The notes under the pieces were generated by a model. The model ran no database searches. It saw only the letters and a list, made by a program, of their open reading frames with translations, and had not been told where the DNA came from. Of a DNA stretch of 64,000 nucleotides, positions 33,734 through 42,089 are shown piece after piece (position 1 is the first letter of the stretch; each line of letters opens with the position of its first letter). Source of the stretch: Bacteroidota bacterium (GTDB taxonomy: Bacteria > Bacteroidota > Bacteroidia > Palsa-965); the NCBI GenBank assembly GCA_020402865.1, contig JADBYT010000014.1:19634-83633 (forward strand). The letters run 5' to 3'. Made by a program: the position numbers and the translations under genes.

Positions 33734-36700
33734 TCAAAGTTTAGGATTAATATCGATTTCTGAACCGTCCAGAACAATTTTCATACCTACATCAACTGCT
33801 TTGCTATACTGTGATGTCATTGTACGTAACATTTTCTTAAAATCATTTTTTACACCAGAATTATAAAGGTCTTTTCTTTTTATATTATATACATCAATTT
33901 TACCTTTTTCTGCAGCACTCTTTACATTTTTGGCTTTTTTTGACTCCTCAACTCCACCAAATCCTTCTATGGCGGCATCTCGAATATTAATAAAATCAGA
34001 TTTGGTTGCTGTAGCTGAAACGTCAATATCTTTAGCCGTAGGTTTTCTTAATGCAGAACCCTGCACATTAATATTAACTACTTTGGCATCGAATTGATCT
34101 AACAGATTAACCACTCCTTTTTTCCAATCTGCAAATTTTTCAGCACTCTGGAACCAATATGGGTATCCTCTCGGTTGAATAATAGTAGCCCAATTTTCCA
34201 TCTGTTGTGAAAGATGAGGTGCACGAATAATTTTATCTTTTCGACTTCCTACAAAAGCCATATCAGTCATAACATCATCTTTAACATTTAAAGATAAACC
34301 AGACTTTACTATAAGTTTCATTTCGTCAGGCGAATAGATAAAATTGAATCTATCAGGTTCTTTAGTTGTTTTTGATTTTACGCTTTCGGTAATCTCAGGC
34401 GCTTTTTTTAAAGTCATTTCATCATCTTCTATCAAAGGGAATAAATTAGATAATAGTATACTAATTCTCTCAAAACTTGAATCAATTTTATTATTTATTA
34501 CTTCCATTTCCGCATCTGTATATTGTGTATTTCTATCATAATCAACGGTTTTCTCAACTTTCAAAACCTCATTATACTCATTTTCTGCCTCTGTAATATT
34601 TTTTTCAGCATTATTTCTTTCTTGAGACCCTGATTGTAGTTTATTCACTGCGATGTTAATCAATGAGAGCCAAGTAGGTAAGGTTTTTTGTTCACTAGCT
34701 ACATATAAACGGGCATTCTTATTTTCTCCTTTATAAAATATCTTATGTTGTTTTTTATTTTTTGTTTTGAAGGATTTGGATTTTTTCCACCATGAAAAAA
34801 TAACATCCTTAACACTACCCGCCACATTCTTCACTCCCCCCCACAATTTCCCCGCCTTCTCCTTAATCCACTTCGCCACCTTACTCATCATCCCGTCCAC
34901 CTTATCCTTAATCTTCGCCAGCGCCGCACGAATCTTCGCCGTAATGCCATCCAGCTTAATCAGTTTCGCCAGAAACGAAATAACCAGCGTTAAGCCCTGT
35001 GCCAGTCCATTCTCCAACGCACCCGCCGCAGCACCGATATTGCCCATTGCAATTTCGCCGATGGAGCCCATGAAGTTGCCAATCATCTGCGCAATGTCTT
35101 TGGCTTTCTGGATGAAGAACACAATGGTATCGTAAATGCCCACAATGGCGCGTATGATGCCTGCGCCGGGGATAATGAGCGTAGCCACAAACTCGATGGC
35201 TTTCTGGATAATGGTTTCTTTGATCCAGCTTTTCACCGCATCCACAAACGCATCTTTCAGCTCACCGGCCATGTCTTTGAGGGCATCCCAGGCGGCCATG
35301 GGGCCATCGGTGATGAGTGCTTTCACAATCTCAAAGCCTTTTTCCATGCCTTCCACCACCGGCTCGGGAATAATTTTCACTAAGTGCTTGCGGATGTTCT
35401 GGTAGCTGATGCCCACCATTTGCAACGCCACGCTGGCAATGCCTTTGGGGTCCCAGCTTTCGGGCAATTTCACTTCCGTAAGTGAGCCGGTGAGCCAGCT
35501 GAACAACGCATTTTTGAGGTGAGTCAAAAAGTTTTTGCCGAAATTCTGAAAGCCTTGATCGGCGGCATTGAAGAGGTTTTTTACAAACTGGATGGGCTTT
35601 GTAAAGATGGCCTTGAGCACTTTTGCGCCCTTGTTGATGATGCCTTCAATTTCGCTGAGCGAATAGCCGAATTTCTGCAAGGCCCAGGTGAAGAACTTTT
35701 TGGCGGCTTCCAGCAACAGCTTGCCCAGTTTAGCCAGCGCGCCCGACATTTCCTCCTTCATCTTTTCAATCTTCTCGTCGATGGCTTTGATGGCTGCCTT
35801 TTGCTTGTCCTGAAGTTTTTGCGCAAGTTCTTTTTCTTTTTCGTCAACCTCTTTATCCAGCTCATTGAGCCTGTCGGTCATTTCTTTCATGGCCGATTCG
35901 CCTTCGGCTTTCAACTCGGGGCCGAGGTTCTTTACATATTTGGCAATTTCGGTTTTGGCGCCTTCAATTTCGGCTTTGCATTCGGCAATTACGTTCTTGT
36001 TATCTGCAGTAATATCGGCCACGAGTTTGTTCATCGTGTCCACAAAAATGCCTTTGTTGCGCTGGAAGATTTCGTTTACTTCGGGCAGCTCATCCATGCC
36101 CAGCAGCCAGTCTTTGGCTTTTTTGGCCCAGCCCCAGAAGCCGCTGTAGCGTTGGTCTTTAAAGGCTTCTATCTCGCGCTTTACATCGTCTTCAAATTTC
36201 TTCGATGCAGTAGCATTGCCATCGTCGAAACGTTTCATGCTTTGCGTTTCGAGTTCGGCAAGGCGTGTGGTTACTTTATTGCGGGCTTTGTCGTAAATGG
36301 CCTTAATATCATCAGTCACCTTTTGCCGCTTTTGCTGCATGGTGAGTTTGGTGCCGGTTTGCCTGCCGCGCGTGGCGGCGAGCGACTGTTTGCGTTTGTT
36401 TTTTATTTCGCCGCGGCCTTTCTGTTCTTCCTGCTGCAATTCGGTATCCACCTGCTTGCGTTCATGCTCGGCGGTTTTGCGGGCGGCGGCGGGTTTGTCT
36501 TTTACATCTTTTTTGAGCTGCTTGCGGTCTTTGTTGGCTTCGGCAAGGTCGCCGCTGTCCACCATATCAAGCTGCTCCTGCGAAATTTCTTCTTTTTTGA
36601 GCAGATCGTCGGAGTCTTTGCTGAACTTGCTCATATCGGTATGTTCCGGTTTGAGCGGGGCAATGGCACCGGCGCCAAGTTGCAGATTGGGTGTGGCCGG

Positions 36701-37552
36701 GGCAATTTCTTCGGGCGGTAACGCTTCGGGCGTATGCGTAGGTGGTGCGGGCGGACGGGGTTTGTCCATTTCGCCGAAGGTATCGGTTACGCTGTTGGTG
36801 TGGCCCTGCACCATATTCATTACGGTGCGGCTGATATGCCCGCCTTTGCCGTTTCGTTTGAAGTTGTCCACATCTTCAATACTTTGCGGCATATTGGCCT
36901 GAATGCTGTCGAGCATGGCTTTTGAGGCGTCTTCGGCTTTGGGTTCAGGGGCGGGCTTTTGGTTAAGGGCCTCAACCTGTTCGCCATGACTTTTGCTTTG
37001 TCCTTCGAGTGCAGGCGGCACCACGGCTTTTTCTGTCTGGCCAAGTTTGGTAAGCGGATCGTCGTGCGTTTGTTCGTTGGCTTTGAGCTGAGCAAGTTTA
37101 GCCACACCACGCAGCAAAACCGGGCCGCCCAGCATGGCCAGGAATTTGCCCACTTTACCTTTTGCGGCTGCCTGCAACGGATTTTTGGCAGCACCCGCTT
37201 TTTTACCGCCCTTGCCTTTCTTCACATTTAAATCAGTCTGGCCTTTGGGTTTTGCTTTCTGTGCCGCTTTGGCCGCTGCTGCCTGCACCGTAACAACGGT
37301 TGCCTTGGGTTTAAGCGGCTTTGGCTGCTGGCCTTTGCCATGCTTTTTCTCAGCCGCTACAGCCTCCATCTCTAATCGAACAGCCTCAAACACCGACATG
37401 TCGGCCGGCAATTCAATCATTTCACCATTCATGCGCCGGAACATACGCTTGCCGCCATCGCCGCTTTGTGCTTCACCGTTTGACTGGCGGGCAGGCGGAT
37501 TGGGAGTAACGGTGGGTGTTACGCTTTTGGTGCGGGCGGGCGTACCAGACAT
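33734..37552 (-). CDS. Polymorphic toxin-like protein with nucleotidyltransferase-like C-terminus
   Basis: A 1272-residue protein without signal peptide. Residues 1-330 are Ala/Lys/Pro-rich and disordered. Residues 330-660 are charged coiled coil. About 660-910 are amphipathic and hydrophobic helices with a short hydrophobic stretch (IPGAGIIRAIVGIY), of the style seen in large cargo proteins of extracellular contractile injection systems. From about residue 915 the DNA turns AT-rich. This tail carries G1165-S1166, D1175-x-D1177 and a later D1220 (KIDVYN), the GS-x(n)-DxD pattern of nucleotidyltransferase (pol-beta-like) folds. Such C-terminal domains act as toxins by modifying nucleic acid or protein. 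An immunity-like gene follows at once. Delivery route and target are unknown. Confidence 0.65.
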   Translation of the reverse strand: MSGTPARTKSVTPTVTPNPPARQSNGEAQSGDGGKRMFRRMNGEMIELPADMSVFEAVRLEMEAVAAEKKHGKGQQPKPLKPKATVVTVQAAAAKAAQKAKPKGQTDLNVKKGKGGKKAGAAKNPLQAAAKGKVGKFLAMLGGPVLLRGVAKLAQLKANEQTHDDPLTKLGQTEKAVVPPALEGQSKSHGEQVEALNQKPAPEPKAEDASKAMLDSIQANMPQSIEDVDNFKRNGKGGHISRTVMNMVQGHTNSVTDTFGEMDKPRPPAPPTHTPEALPPEEIAPATPNLQLGAGAIAPLKPEHTDMSKFSKDSDDLLKKEEISQEQLDMVDSGDLAEANKDRKQLKKDVKDKPAAARKTAEHERKQVDTELQQEEQKGRGEIKNKRKQSLAATRGRQTGTKLTMQQKRQKVTDDIKAIYDKARNKVTTRLAELETQSMKRFDDGNATASKKFEDDVKREIEAFKDQRYSGFWGWAKKAKDWLLGMDELPEVNEIFQRNKGIFVDTMNKLVADITADNKNVIAECKAEIEGAKTEIAKYVKNLGPELKAEGESAMKEMTDRLNELDKEVDEKEKELAQKLQDKQKAAIKAIDEKIEKMKEEMSGALAKLGKLLLEAAKKFFTWALQKFGYSLSEIEGIINKGAKVLKAIFTKPIQFVKNLFNAADQGFQNFGKNFLTHLKNALFSWLTGSLTEVKLPESWDPKGIASVALQMVGISYQNIRKHLVKIIPEPVVEGMEKGFEIVKALITDGPMAAWDALKDMAGELKDAFVDAVKSWIKETIIQKAIEFVATLIIPGAGIIRAIVGIYDTIVFFIQKAKDIAQMIGNFMGSIGEIAMGNIGAAAGALENGLAQGLTLVISFLAKLIKLDGITAKIRAALAKIKDKVDGMMSKVAKWIKEKAGKLWGGVKNVAGSVKDVIFSWWKKSKSFKTKNKKQHKIFYKGENKNARLYVASEQKTLPTWLSLINIAVNKLQSGSQERNNAEKNITEAENEYNEVLKVEKTVDYDRNTQYTDAEMEVINNKIDSSFERISILLSNLFPLIEDDEMTLKKAPEITESVKSKTTKEPDRFNFIYSPDEMKLIVKSGLSLNVKDDVMTDMAFVGSRKDKIIRAPHLSQQMENWATIIQPRGYPYWFQSAEKFADWKKGVVNLLDQFDAKVVNINVQGSALRKPTAKDIDVSATATKSDFINIRDAAIEGFGGVEESKKAKNVKSAAEKGKIDVYNIKRKDLYNSGVKNDFKKMLRTMTSQYSKAVDVGMKIVLDGSEIDINPKL

Positions 37553-37795
37553 AAATTTCTTTGCTTCAGATTCACAAATTACAATGCCCGGAAGGCAGAA
37601 AGCAAGCAGGATTTATCAACAGAAGTTGTTTACCGTTTTTGATGCTCCGAAAGGTTTGGTTAAATAGCCCGGATAGAACGGAGGGCGGATGGTGTACCTA
37701 CTTTTTTGTGCCGCACACTCCGACCGCAGAGATAGCCGGAGCCAAGCGGTATTTTGAAATGCTTTACGGTTCGCTCCCACATACTGGCACTCGCT

Positions 37796-37803
37796 TATCT
37801 TTG
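37796..37803 (+). promoter_or_regulatory. -7 promoter box directly before a start codon
   Basis: TATCTTTG matches TAnnTTTG exactly and ends four bases before ATG 37808. Transcription would start at or next to the start codon, predicting a leaderless mRNA for the zinc-ribbon protein gene. Confidence 0.5.
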
Positions 37804-37807
37804 CCAC

Positions 37808-37981
37808 ATGAAAACCAAAGAATGCCCCTCGTGCGCCATGGAAATTCCGAAAAACGCGGAAGAATGCCCGGTCTGCAACTTTGAATTTCCCGTTCAACCC
37901 AAATCCCATACCTGGATTATCTGGATAGTACTTATTGCATTTGTACTGATGCTGTTTGGCGGTATTGCCCGTTTTCTGTAA
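37808..37981 (+). CDS. Small zinc-ribbon protein with one membrane span
   Basis: A 57-residue protein: KECPSCAMEI and ECPVCNFEF (residues 4-26) form a zinc ribbon of two CPxC knuckles, followed by a C-terminal membrane helix (about 33-54). The ORF opens further upstream, but the promoter box and the clean zinc-ribbon start favour ATG 37808. Such small proteins are common and of unknown function. It stands alone and converges on the glycosyltransferase gene. Confidence 0.7.
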   Translation: MKTKECPSCAMEIPKNAEECPVCNFEFPVQPKSHTWIIWIVLIAFVLMLFGGIARFL

Positions 37982-38038
37982 ACAAAAAAGCGGCGCCGTT
38001 TGCCGGGCCGCTTCAGTTGTATTCTATTTAAATAGTTG

Positions 38039-39007
38039 TTACGCCACGCCTTCGTAACCGATACGTTCTTCGATGAGATACGTATTCCTGTCGCTTGATG
38101 AACGCGCAATAAGTTCGCCGAGGAAGCCGGCCAGAAAAAGTTGTGTGCCGATAATCATGCTGGTGAGTGCAATGTAAAACCACGGACTTTCAGTAACGCG
38201 CGGTGCTGTGCCGCCGCTGAATACATGATATAATTTTGCACCACCCAGCCATGCCGCCGCAAAAAAGCCAAGCATGAACATGAGCGAGCCGATGAGCCCG
38301 AAGAAATGCATGGGGCGTTTGCCAAACTTGGAAACGAAGGTGATGGAAAGCAGATCGAGGAAGCCGTTTACAAAACGCTCTAATCCGAATTTCGACACGC
38401 CGTATTTTCGGGCCTGATGCACCACTACCTTCTCGCCTATTTTGTGAAAACCTGCGCGTTTGGCTATTACCGGAATGTAACGGTGCATTTCGCCATACAC
38501 TTCAATGCTTTTCACTACTTCGCGGCGGTAGGCCTTGAGACCGCAGTTCATGTCGTGCAGCTTTACGCCGCTGAGCCAGCCGGTGGCTGCATTGTATAAT
38601 TTGGAAGGAAGATTTTTGGTTACGGCATTGTCGTAACGCTTTTTCTTCCAGCCCGAAACCAGATCGAATTTTTCTTCACGAATCATGCGCACCAGTTCAG
38701 GCACTTCGTCGGGACTGTCCTGCAAATCGGCATCCATGGTAATGACTACTTTGCCGTTTACCGCCTCGAAGCCGGTGTTGAGTGCCGCCGATTTTCCGTA
38801 GTTGCGGCGGAAACGAATGCCGCGCACTTCGGGAAACTGCGCCACCAGACTGCTCACCACTTCCCACGAACGGTCGGTGCTGCCATCGTCCACAAACACT
38901 ACTTCGTAGGTGAAGTTGTTTTGCTTCATTACACGCGCAACCCAGGCGTGAAGCTCGGGCAGCGATTCTTCTTCGTTGTAAAGCGGAACTACAATGGATA
39001 CGTCCAT
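38039..39007 (-). CDS. Family 2 glycosyltransferase, DPM1/ArnC-like
   Basis: A 322-residue protein with a GT-A domain (residues 1-225): VPLYNEE at the start, VFVDDGSTD near residue 40, and MDADLQDSPDE near 92, carrying the metal-binding DxD. Two C-terminal membrane spans (about 235-260 and 275-300) follow, as in polyprenyl-phosphate glycosyltransferases. It likely transfers a sugar from a nucleotide donor to a polyprenyl phosphate for envelope glycan synthesis. It follows the DUF4199 gene by six bases, a pairing frequent in Bacteroidota. Confidence 0.92.
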   Translation of the reverse strand: MDVSIVVPLYNEEESLPELHAWVARVMKQNNFTYEVVFVDDGSTDRSWEVVSSLVAQFPEVRGIRFRRNYGKSAALNTGFEAVNGKVVITMDADLQDSPDEVPELVRMIREEKFDLVSGWKKKRYDNAVTKNLPSKLYNAATGWLSGVKLHDMNCGLKAYRREVVKSIEVYGEMHRYIPVIAKRAGFHKIGEKVVVHQARKYGVSKFGLERFVNGFLDLLSITFVSKFGKRPMHFFGLIGSLMFMLGFFAAAWLGGAKLYHVFSGGTAPRVTESPWFYIALTSMIIGTQLFLAGFLGELIARSSSDRNTYLIEERIGYEGVA

Positions 39008-39013
39008 AACGAA

Positions 39014-39601
39014 TTATGCATGGCCAGACGGCGGACCGTTTGACTGAAATGGTGAATACGGGTTATTGGAGGGAATATGTTTGGGATCAACCGGCGAAGC
39101 TGCTTTTTTAGTAAAGAATGCAGCTGTAATCAGGTTAATTAGGGTAAACACGAACAAATTTCCGACAAGCGCCATCAATAAAAGTATGGGGGCTGTGGTG
39201 AAACGTTTGCCCATGTCCTGCGCCATTTGCAGCTGCGCTTCGGGCATTCCGTCCTGCCGCAGTTTTTCGTACTGCATTTCCTGCTGGGCTGCAATGTATC
39301 CGGGAGCAATTACTTTGGCAAACACCACAGTCCAGATGGAAAGAATAACAGCCACAACCACGGCTACAAGCATGGCATAGCCAAACGCATTGCCATAGGT
39401 CATACCCAGATCGCCGCGCTTTTGTGCCCAGCCACGCAACCCCAGAATAAGAAACAGAATATAAAAAACGTAAGACACATAGTTTATGAACTGATTCAGT
39501 TCAAGCATATACACCACCAAACCCACAGCCACGCCCCCCATTGCCGCAGCAATGCCGTATTGTGCCACATGTGCCCATTTGCCGTTTACCTGATTGGTCA
39601 T
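39014..39601 (-). CDS. DUF4199 domain membrane protein
   Basis: A 195-residue protein with four predicted membrane spans (about 14-34, 38-55, 70-98 and 142-165). The segment GDLGMTYGNAFGYAM and the amphipathic MQYEKLR region between spans three and four are typical of DUF4199. The C-terminus is a short Pro/Ser/Asn-rich tail. Function is unknown; the constant neighbourhood with a DPM1-like glycosyltransferase suggests an envelope role. A TAnnTTTG box lies 20 bases upstream. Confidence 0.85.
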   Translation of the reverse strand: MTNQVNGKWAHVAQYGIAAAMGGVAVGLVVYMLELNQFINYVSYVFYILFLILGLRGWAQKRGDLGMTYGNAFGYAMLVAVVVAVILSIWTVVFAKVIAPGYIAAQQEMQYEKLRQDGMPEAQLQMAQDMGKRFTTAPILLLMALVGNLFVFTLINLITAAFFTKKAASPVDPKHIPSNNPYSPFQSNGPPSGHA

Positions 39602-39621
39602 TCTGTTACGTTTTTAACGCC

Positions 39622-39629
39622 CAAAGATA
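39622..39629 (-). promoter_or_regulatory. -7 promoter box of the DUF4199-glycosyltransferase operon
   Basis: On the minus strand TATCTTTG matches the -7 consensus exactly, 20 bases before the ATG at 39601. No -33 TTTG at the expected distance. Confidence 0.45.
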
Positions 39630-39699
39630 ACCAAAAGCCGTTGTCGCGCCTGATTTTCACATCTTTTGGAAAATTCCACCGCTGAAACACCGATAAAGA

Positions 39700-39729
39700 T
39701 TTGCAAAACAAAAAACTTGCTTACCTTTG
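39700..39729 (+). promoter_or_regulatory. Promoter of the 4.5S RNA gene
   Basis: TTTG at 39700-39703 and TACCTTTG at 39722-39729, separated by 18 bases. This is a full match to the Bacteroidota -33/-7 promoter (TTTG, TAnnTTTG), placed four bases before the RNA's first paired base at 39734. It is the best promoter in the window. Confidence 0.8.
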
Positions 39730-39733
39730 TGCC

Positions 39734-39830
39734 GGGTAAGTCTTATACGACCAGCTCCTGTTGAATCCCCCAGGTCCGGAAGGAAGCAAGGGTAGATGGT
39801 TGAGCGGTGCGATGTAAGTAGCTTACCCAT
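39734..39830 (+). ncRNA. ffs: Signal recognition particle 4.5S RNA (small bacterial type)
   Basis: About 97 nucleotides. The conserved SRP domain IV apical region is present: ccaggtccggaaggaagcaa at 39770-39789, including the GGAA tetraloop and the asymmetric loop bound by Ffh. The ends gggtaag (39734-39740) and cttaccc (39822-39828) pair to close the long hairpin. A strong promoter precedes it and a T run follows directly. It binds Ffh and directs signal-sequence-bearing ribosomes to FtsY. Confidence 0.93.
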
Positions 39831-39870
39831 TTTTTTTTGTCATTTTTCGGCTCCGCTCAAAATGACAAAA
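39831..39870 (+). terminator. T run and hairpin after the 4.5S RNA
   Basis: A run of eight or nine T residues (39831-39838) follows the closed RNA stem and would itself terminate transcription. An inverted repeat then follows, ttttttgtcatttt against aaaatgacaaaaaa, around a loop rich in C and G. It is a second, possibly bidirectional terminator. Confidence 0.6.
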
Positions 39871-40061
39871 AATAATGGGCTTTGTACACATTGGACAACG
39901 CTGAGGAAAGTTTTTCGCCTGCGGCGAAGTAAACTTCTTTCTGCAAAATTTAAGCAAGTCTGCGGACTTGCGGAACAAAAGCCCCTGTCAACCCGCACAC
40001 TCAAAAAATCCCCCCGGAAAATATTCCTTAGTTTCGTAAAGCCAAATCAACACACACATTT

Positions 40062-40628
40062 GTGTTTTTCAAACACGCCTATTCCGGTTTATCCATTCAA
40101 ACCAATCGTTTGAAATTGCGCACCTACATGCACAACGATGCGCGGGCCTTGTTTGAATTTGTGGCACACAACCGGGAACGGATGCTCGATTACCTGCCCC
40201 TGACGGTAGAGCAAAATTCTTCAGTACTTGCCTCACGGCGCTTTATCAGGGAGCGGAAAAACGATTACCTGAATGATAAAAGCTGCTTTCTCGGCATTTT
40301 TCTGCATTCGGGCGAGCTGATCGGGCAAATTGCCATTCGCGAAATCAATTACCGCGTACCCAAGTGTGAAATGGGCTATGTAATTGATGCCCGGCAAACC
40401 GGTAAAGGCTATGCCCGCGAAGCTCTCGATGCGCTTTGCCACTGGTGTTTTGGCGAATTGAAGATGCAGAAAGTGAGCCTGCGCATTGAACCGGTAAATA
40501 CCGCATCACGCAAAGTGGCCGCGGCTGCCGGATTTACCCTTACCGCCATGCTGCGCAACGATTTCCGCACGGCCGATGCCCGCCTGATGGATGCCGAACT
40601 CTGGGAACGCATACCGCCCGCGAAATAA
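40062..40628 (+). CDS. GNAT family N-acetyltransferase, RimJ/RimL type
   Basis: A 188-residue protein starting with GTG; no ATG is available between the upstream stop (40029) and the conserved beginning TNRLKLRTY. The acetyl-CoA-binding stretch is at about residues 98-122 (CEMGYVIDARQTGKGYAREA), and the later NTASRKVAAAAGF is the RimJ/RimL signature. RimJ/RimL enzymes acetylate ribosomal protein N-termini, but many homologues modify antibiotics or small molecules. Substrate unknown. Monocistronic. Confidence 0.85.
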   Translation: MFFKHAYSGLSIQTNRLKLRTYMHNDARALFEFVAHNRERMLDYLPLTVEQNSSVLASRRFIRERKNDYLNDKSCFLGIFLHSGELIGQIAIREINYRVPKCEMGYVIDARQTGKGYAREALDALCHWCFGELKMQKVSLRIEPVNTASRKVAAAAGFTLTAMLRNDFRTADARLMDAELWERIPPAK

Positions 40629-40693
40629 ACATGTCGTTAATTATATGTTCATTACTGCCGCCCGCCACGCATGCGAATAAGGCCGGTTTGCAC

Positions 40694-40701
40694 TATTTTT
40701 G
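40694..40701 (+). promoter_or_regulatory. -7 promoter box of the transaldolase gene
   Basis: TATTTTTG matches TAnnTTTG exactly, 21 bases before ATG 40723. No TTTG at -33. Confidence 0.5.
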
Positions 40702-40722
40702 CAGCATATAAACTCTTCACTC

Positions 40723-41376
40723 ATGAAATTCTTTATCGATACGGCCGACCTCGCCCAGATTCGTGAAGCCCAGGAACTGGGTGTGCTCGACGGTGTGACC
40801 ACAAACCCCTCGCTCATGGCCAAAGTGGGCATTAAAGGCGCGGCTGCGGTTGAACAACATTATATCGACATCTGCAACATCGTGACCGGTGATGTTAGCG
40901 CCGAAGTAATCAGCACCGACTACGAAGGCATTATCCGCGAAGGCGAACACCTCGCCGCACTTCACCCGCAAATTGTAGTGAAAGTGCCCATGATTAAAGA
41001 CGGTGTGCGCGCCATCAAATACTTCACCTCAAAAGGCATCCGCACCAACTGCACGCTCGTGTTCTCGGCCGGTCAGGCCCTGCTGGCTGCCAAAGCCGGT
41101 GCCACCTACGTGTCGCCCTTCATTGGCCGTCTCGACGATGTGTCAACCGACGGACTTGTGCTGATTGAAGAGATCCGCACCATTTACGACAACTACGGCT
41201 ACCAGACACAAATTCTGGCCGCCTCGGTGCGTCACCCCATGCACATTATCAACTGCGCCAAAATTGGTGCCGATGTGGCCACCTGTCCGCTCAGCGCCAT
41301 TACCGCACTGCTCAAACACCCGCTCACCGACAACGGACTGGCGCAGTTCCTTGCCGATGCGCAAAAGTTTGCATAA
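40723..41376 (+). CDS. Transaldolase / fructose-6-phosphate aldolase family (TalC/FSA-like)
   Basis: A 217-residue short transaldolase, the exact size of the TalC/FSA subfamily. It begins [13 protein letters not shown] and contains [11 protein letters not shown] (24-34) and the Schiff-base lysine K87 in VVKVP. The later [16 protein letters not shown] and SPFIGRLDD are also characteristic. It probably acts in the non-oxidative pentose phosphate pathway as transaldolase. Starts upstream of ATG 40723 would use TTG and fall in the promoter. Followed by a strong terminator. Confidence 0.93.
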   Translation: MKFFIDTADLAQIREAQELGVLDGVTTNPSLMAKVGIKGAAAVEQHYIDICNIVTGDVSAEVISTDYEGIIREGEHLAALHPQIVVKVPMIKDGVRAIKYFTSKGIRTNCTLVFSAGQALLAAKAGATYVSPFIGRLDDVSTDGLVLIEEIRTIYDNYGYQTQILAASVRHPMHIINCAKIGADVATCPLSAITALLKHPLTDNGLAQFLADAQKFA

Positions 41377-41397
41377 AAGCTTCCAATCATCACACGC

Positions 41398-41425
41398 AGC
41401 CGGACAAACGTCCGGCTGTTGTTTT
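41398..41425 (+). terminator. Rho-independent terminator of the transaldolase gene
   Basis: A perfect 8-bp stem (agccggac / gtccggct) with a four-base loop, followed by gttgttttt. It lies 22 bases after the stop codon. Confidence 0.85.
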
Positions 41426-41441
41426 TACCACTAATCACAAC

Positions 41442-41449
41442 TACCTTTA
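41442..41449 (+). promoter_or_regulatory. Near-consensus -7 box directly before tsaC
   Basis: TACCTTTA matches TAnnTTTG at 7 of 8 positions and ends three bases before ATG 41453, predicting leaderless transcription. It follows the preceding terminator directly, so a promoter is needed here. Confidence 0.4.
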
Positions 41450-41452
41450 AGC

Positions 41453-42076
41453 ATGATTCTGCGCATCAACCCTGAAAAGCCCGACGCCAAAGACATCCAC
41501 AAGGTAGCCGACGTGTTGCGCAGCGGAGGCATTATTATTTATCCCACCGATACTGTATATGGCCTGGGCTGCGATATCTACCAGCCAAAAGCCATTGAAC
41601 GCCTTTGCAGACTAAAAGGCATTGCCCCCGAAAAAGCCAACCTCTCCATCATTTGCAGCGACCTGAGCCACCTTGCCGATTTTGCAAAACCCATTTCCAC
41701 CTCCATATTCCGCGTACTCAAAAAAGCATTGCCCGGCCCATACACCTTTATTCTGGAAGCCAACACCAAAGTGCCCAAACTGTTTCAGAACAAGAGAAAG
41801 TCAGTAGGTATTCGTGTGCCGGAAAATAAAATTGTGCAGGAAATTGTAAAGGCGCTGGGCAATCCAATCGTGTCCACTTCGGTACACGATTTAAGCGATG
41901 AAATGCTCGACTATTACGCCGATCCTGATAAGCTGGCCGAGAATTATGTGGATAAGGTGGATGTGGTGATTAACGGCGGATACAGCAATATTCAGGCTTC
42001 TACAGTAGTTGACTGTACGGATGGGGATTTTGTGGTGGTGCGTGAGGGATTGGGAGAGACGGCGCATTTGTGGTAA
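41453..42076 (+). CDS. tsaC: Threonylcarbamoyl-AMP synthase (Sua5/YciO/YrdC family)
   Basis: A 207-residue protein spanning the whole YrdC domain: GGIIIYPTDTVYGLGCD (25-41), KRLKG-like RLCRLKGI, and the KxR signature region LPGPYTFIL near 88 with KSVGIRVPE near 115. It condenses threonine, bicarbonate and ATP to threonylcarbamoyl-AMP for t6A37 of tRNA. There is no C-terminal Sua5 extension, so it is the short TsaC type. It converges on the nnr gene with 13 bases between stops. Confidence 0.93.
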   Translation: MILRINPEKPDAKDIHKVADVLRSGGIIIYPTDTVYGLGCDIYQPKAIERLCRLKGIAPEKANLSIICSDLSHLADFAKPISTSIFRVLKKALPGPYTFILEANTKVPKLFQNKRKSVGIRVPENKIVQEIVKALGNPIVSTSVHDLSDEMLDYYADPDKLAENYVDKVDVVINGGYSNIQASTVVDCTDGDFVVVREGLGETAHLW

Positions 42077-42089
42077 GTAAGCATACTTA

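Noticed and set aside
35519..36721. 400-codon plus-strand frame
   Set aside because: Antisense to the coiled-coil part of the toxin gene; its Phe/Leu/Val-rich sequence mirrors Lys/Glu/Asp codons of the real gene.
37561..37909. Two overlapping frames, one on each strand, between the toxin start and the zinc-ribbon gene
   Set aside because: Neither shows a domain, and both overlap the well-supported zinc-ribbon gene. The region upstream of 37796 appears non-coding.
39908..39971. Hairpins downstream of the 4.5S RNA as another small RNA
   Set aside because: Two short stems are present (39908-39936 and 39954-39971), but there is no promoter box or recognisable RNA family.
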